The notes under the pieces: generated by a model
Database searches by the model: none
What the model was told of the DNA's origin: nothing
Seen by the model: the letters and a program-made list of their open reading frames with translations, nothing else
Translations under genes and position numbers: made by a program
Shown here: piece after piece, positions 62,821 to 64,000 of the stretch
How the letters are laid out: each line of letters opens with the position of its first letter
Numbering within the stretch: the first letter of the stretch is position 1
Origin: JAJEBT01 sp965221485
GTDB lineage: Bacteria > Pseudomonadota > Alphaproteobacteria > MPNO01 > UBA830
DNA: 64,000 nt
Reading direction: 5' to 3'
Assembly (NCBI GenBank): GCA_965221485.1
Contig: OZ244893.1
Location: 1,426,001 to 1,490,000 of the forward strand

Positions 62821-63438
62821 ATGGCAGCGATGATTCCCAAATACAGCCTGATTGCAATCCAGCTTCTCCAGGAAATTCGCGAGGGTTGCTACCGCGTGGG
62901 CGAGCCGTTGCCGACGGAGACCCGGTTGATACGCTCGTATGGTGCAAGCCGCCATACGGCAAGAAGGGCAGTTCAGGTTCTGCGGTCCCGGAAGATCGTT
63001 TCCTCACGACAAGGTCAGGGCTCTTCTGTCATATCCGACGGGCGGGCCCCCGCATTTGTCGAGGAAATCCAGTCCCTGGAAGAGCTGATCGCTTTCGACG
63101 CCGGGACCCGACGCAAACTGCTCGGCACAGAGACCGTCGAAGCAGAAGATGAAATTGCCTCCAAGATGCGATGTCGGCCAGGCCAGCACTTGCTGAAGAT
63201 GTGTTTGCTTCGCTACCGCCCGCCAGATCCCGACAATCCAACGGTTTATGTTGTCGTGTGGATGGACTCGCTGTTTGAGGCTGCTGTTGCAGAATTCGAG
63301 CGCGAACCCCAACGACCCTGCATGCCCGAATTCCACCGGAGATCATCCACAGTTGTCGTTGCAAAAGCTGTGGACAACCCTTTCCATGCCGCACCGGGCC
63401 AATCTCACCCGTCGGATCAGCAACGGCACCGTGGATAA
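62821..63438 (+). CDS. GntR/HutC-family transcriptional regulator, C-terminally shortened
   Basis: 205 residues. The winged helix-turn-helix is complete (IAIQLLQEIREGCYRVGEPL, then PTETRLIRSYGASRHTARRA, then VLRSRKIVSSRQGQG). The UTRA effector domain begins (IQSLEELIAFDAGTRRKLLG to VVVWMDSLFEAAVAEFE), but the expected second half, about 80 residues, is replaced by an unrelated tail rich in His, Ser and Arg. Regulators of this family are normally about 240 residues long. It lies next to the broken dctM gene and opposite a ubiD-type gene, which it may have controlled. Possibly non-functional for ligand sensing. Confidence 0.7.
   Translation: MAAMIPKYSLIAIQLLQEIREGCYRVGEPLPTETRLIRSYGASRHTARRAVQVLRSRKIVSSRQGQGSSVISDGRAPAFVEEIQSLEELIAFDAGTRRKLLGTETVEAEDEIASKMRCRPGQHLLKMCLLRYRPPDPDNPTVYVVVWMDSLFEAAVAEFEREPQRPCMPEFHRRSSTVVVAKAVDNPFHAAPGQSHPSDQQRHRG
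63343..63438. other. Cluster of three DnaA-box-like 9-mers
   Basis: TCATCCACA (63343-63351, plus), TTGTCCACA (63377-63369, minus) and TTATCCACG (63438-63430, minus). Each differs from the consensus TTATCCACA by one base. The first two also form an inverted repeat, TCCACAG/CTGTGGA. They fall in the atypical 3' tail of the gntR gene. Confidence 0.4.
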
Positions 63439-63584
63439 CACCGGGGACAGAATCGGGACAAGTTCAAAAAACTGTCACCGACCCTGAATCGGGCATCGGT
63501 GTTCATTATGGTCAGGCGGTGTTGGACCGGGAGATCAGGTCCGGGGACAACATTGCAGCAAGGATTGCCGTCACCCGGCGGGGC

Positions 63585-64000
63585 TCAATCGAAAACGTCC
63601 GGAAACTTCCGGCGCACCTCGGCTGCCAACTCCGGTGAGGTCATGGCCACTTCCGGAAAATCCTCGATATGCTCGTAGGGAATGCAGGCATCGATAACAA
63701 CCCGACTGTTATACAGTTTGTCGTCGAATACCATCGTGTCCAGTCTGGACGACCAGGTTCGATCCAGGACTGTCATGTCGCGCTTGGGGTCCGAACGGGT
63801 TCCCATCGCCCAGATGACATCGTTGATATCGGTGGGATCGATGTCATCATCGACAACCACAATATAACGACCCACATAGCCGACCGGATTGACCTGGGAC
63901 GCCACCAGCCCGACCTGATTGGCATGGCCGAAATAGCGTTGCTTGATGGCTACGGCCACGAAGGTCCGGCCCGCCCCTGCCTGGTGCACCCACACGCCCT
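63585..64000 (-). CDS. UbiD-family decarboxylase, C-terminal part (5' end off window)
   Basis: About 137 residues of a prenylated-FMN-dependent decarboxylase, minus strand, open to the right edge. AGAGRTFVAVAIKQRYFGHA, then GRYIVVVDDDIDPTDINDVI, WAMGTRSDPKRDM and the cis-proline-like end are typical of the UbiD C-terminal domain; the DDDIDPTD motif supplies metal or substrate contacts. Members decarboxylate or carboxylate aromatic and unsaturated acids; the one in ubiquinone synthesis is a single case. Since the window has an aromatic-acid CoA ligase and a regulator next door, a catabolic homologue is as likely as UbiD itself. Confidence 0.88.
   Translation of the reverse strand, partial: GVWVHQAGAGRTFVAVAIKQRYFGHANQVGLVASQVNPVGYVGRYIVVVDDDIDPTDINDVIWAMGTRSDPKRDMTVLDRTWSSRLDTMVFDDKLYNSRVVIDACIPYEHIEDFPEVAMTSPELAAEVRRKFPDVFD

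Noticed and set aside
1..64000. CRISPR arrays, insertion sequences and prophage genes
   Set aside because: No short spaced direct repeats, transposase motifs or terminal inverted repeats were found. The only tandem array is the coding FN3 repeat.

Overview
The window looks like chromosomal DNA of a GC-rich alphaproteobacterium, probably Rhodospirillales-like. Two conserved blocks support this: a DUF3576 lipoprotein-leuS-lptE-holA string, and an unfused 14-gene nuo operon that continues into birA-coaX-rnj-DUF1467. Both gene orders are typical of the class. No rRNA, CRISPR array or intact insertion sequence was seen. Two tRNA genes are present.

Layout: 1-3.8 kb holds a large minus-strand exported fibronectin-III repeat protein. 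It contains identical-length 285-bp tandem repeats, a nine-base poly-G/C tract that breaks the frame between its ribosome-binding site and its signal peptide, and a second frameshift. 4.7-8.1 kb has an amidase, an L,D-transpeptidase, a YggS-type PLP protein and an unknown exported protein. 8.5-13.6 kb is the housekeeping leuS block; its LeuRS carries a threefold internal repeat just before KMSKS. 13.6-16.9 kb is a hipBA toxin-antitoxin module flanked by gene relics. 16.9-28.8 kb is a catabolic or accessory region: a stand-alone molybdenum hydroxylase large subunit, an LVIVD protein, an orphan hydantoinase-B subunit, an aromatic-acid CoA ligase, a nitroreductase, a MetE-core protein, a VOC protein and a DMT permease.

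28.9-43.2 kb is a purine catabolic locus. One long minus-strand transcript runs hiuH-puuD-xdhA-xdhB-ABC transporter (ATPase, two permeases, BMP binding protein)-guaD. The divergent puuE-uraD pair supplies the remaining ring-opening steps. Together they would import a purine or nucleoside and convert guanine to xanthine, urate, 5-hydroxyisourate, OHCU, allantoin and allantoate. A CaiB-type CoA transferase sits unexpectedly in the middle. 44.1-61.7 kb encodes complete complex I (nuoA to nuoN) plus birA, coaX, RNase J and DUF1467, behind a near-consensus promoter. The right end has tRNA-Asp, tRNA-Val, a broken TRAP permease (dctM) relic, a shortened GntR regulator whose 3' end carries three DnaA-box-like 9-mers, and the 3' end of a UbiD-family decarboxylase.

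The strongest candidates for something new are the poly-C switch in front of the repeat protein and the triplicated LeuRS insertion. Three separate frame breaks (poly-G tract, first FN3 domain, dctM) would each be mended by one extra base in a homopolymer. Sequencing or assembly error therefore has to be excluded first, although about fifty other genes in the window are intact.
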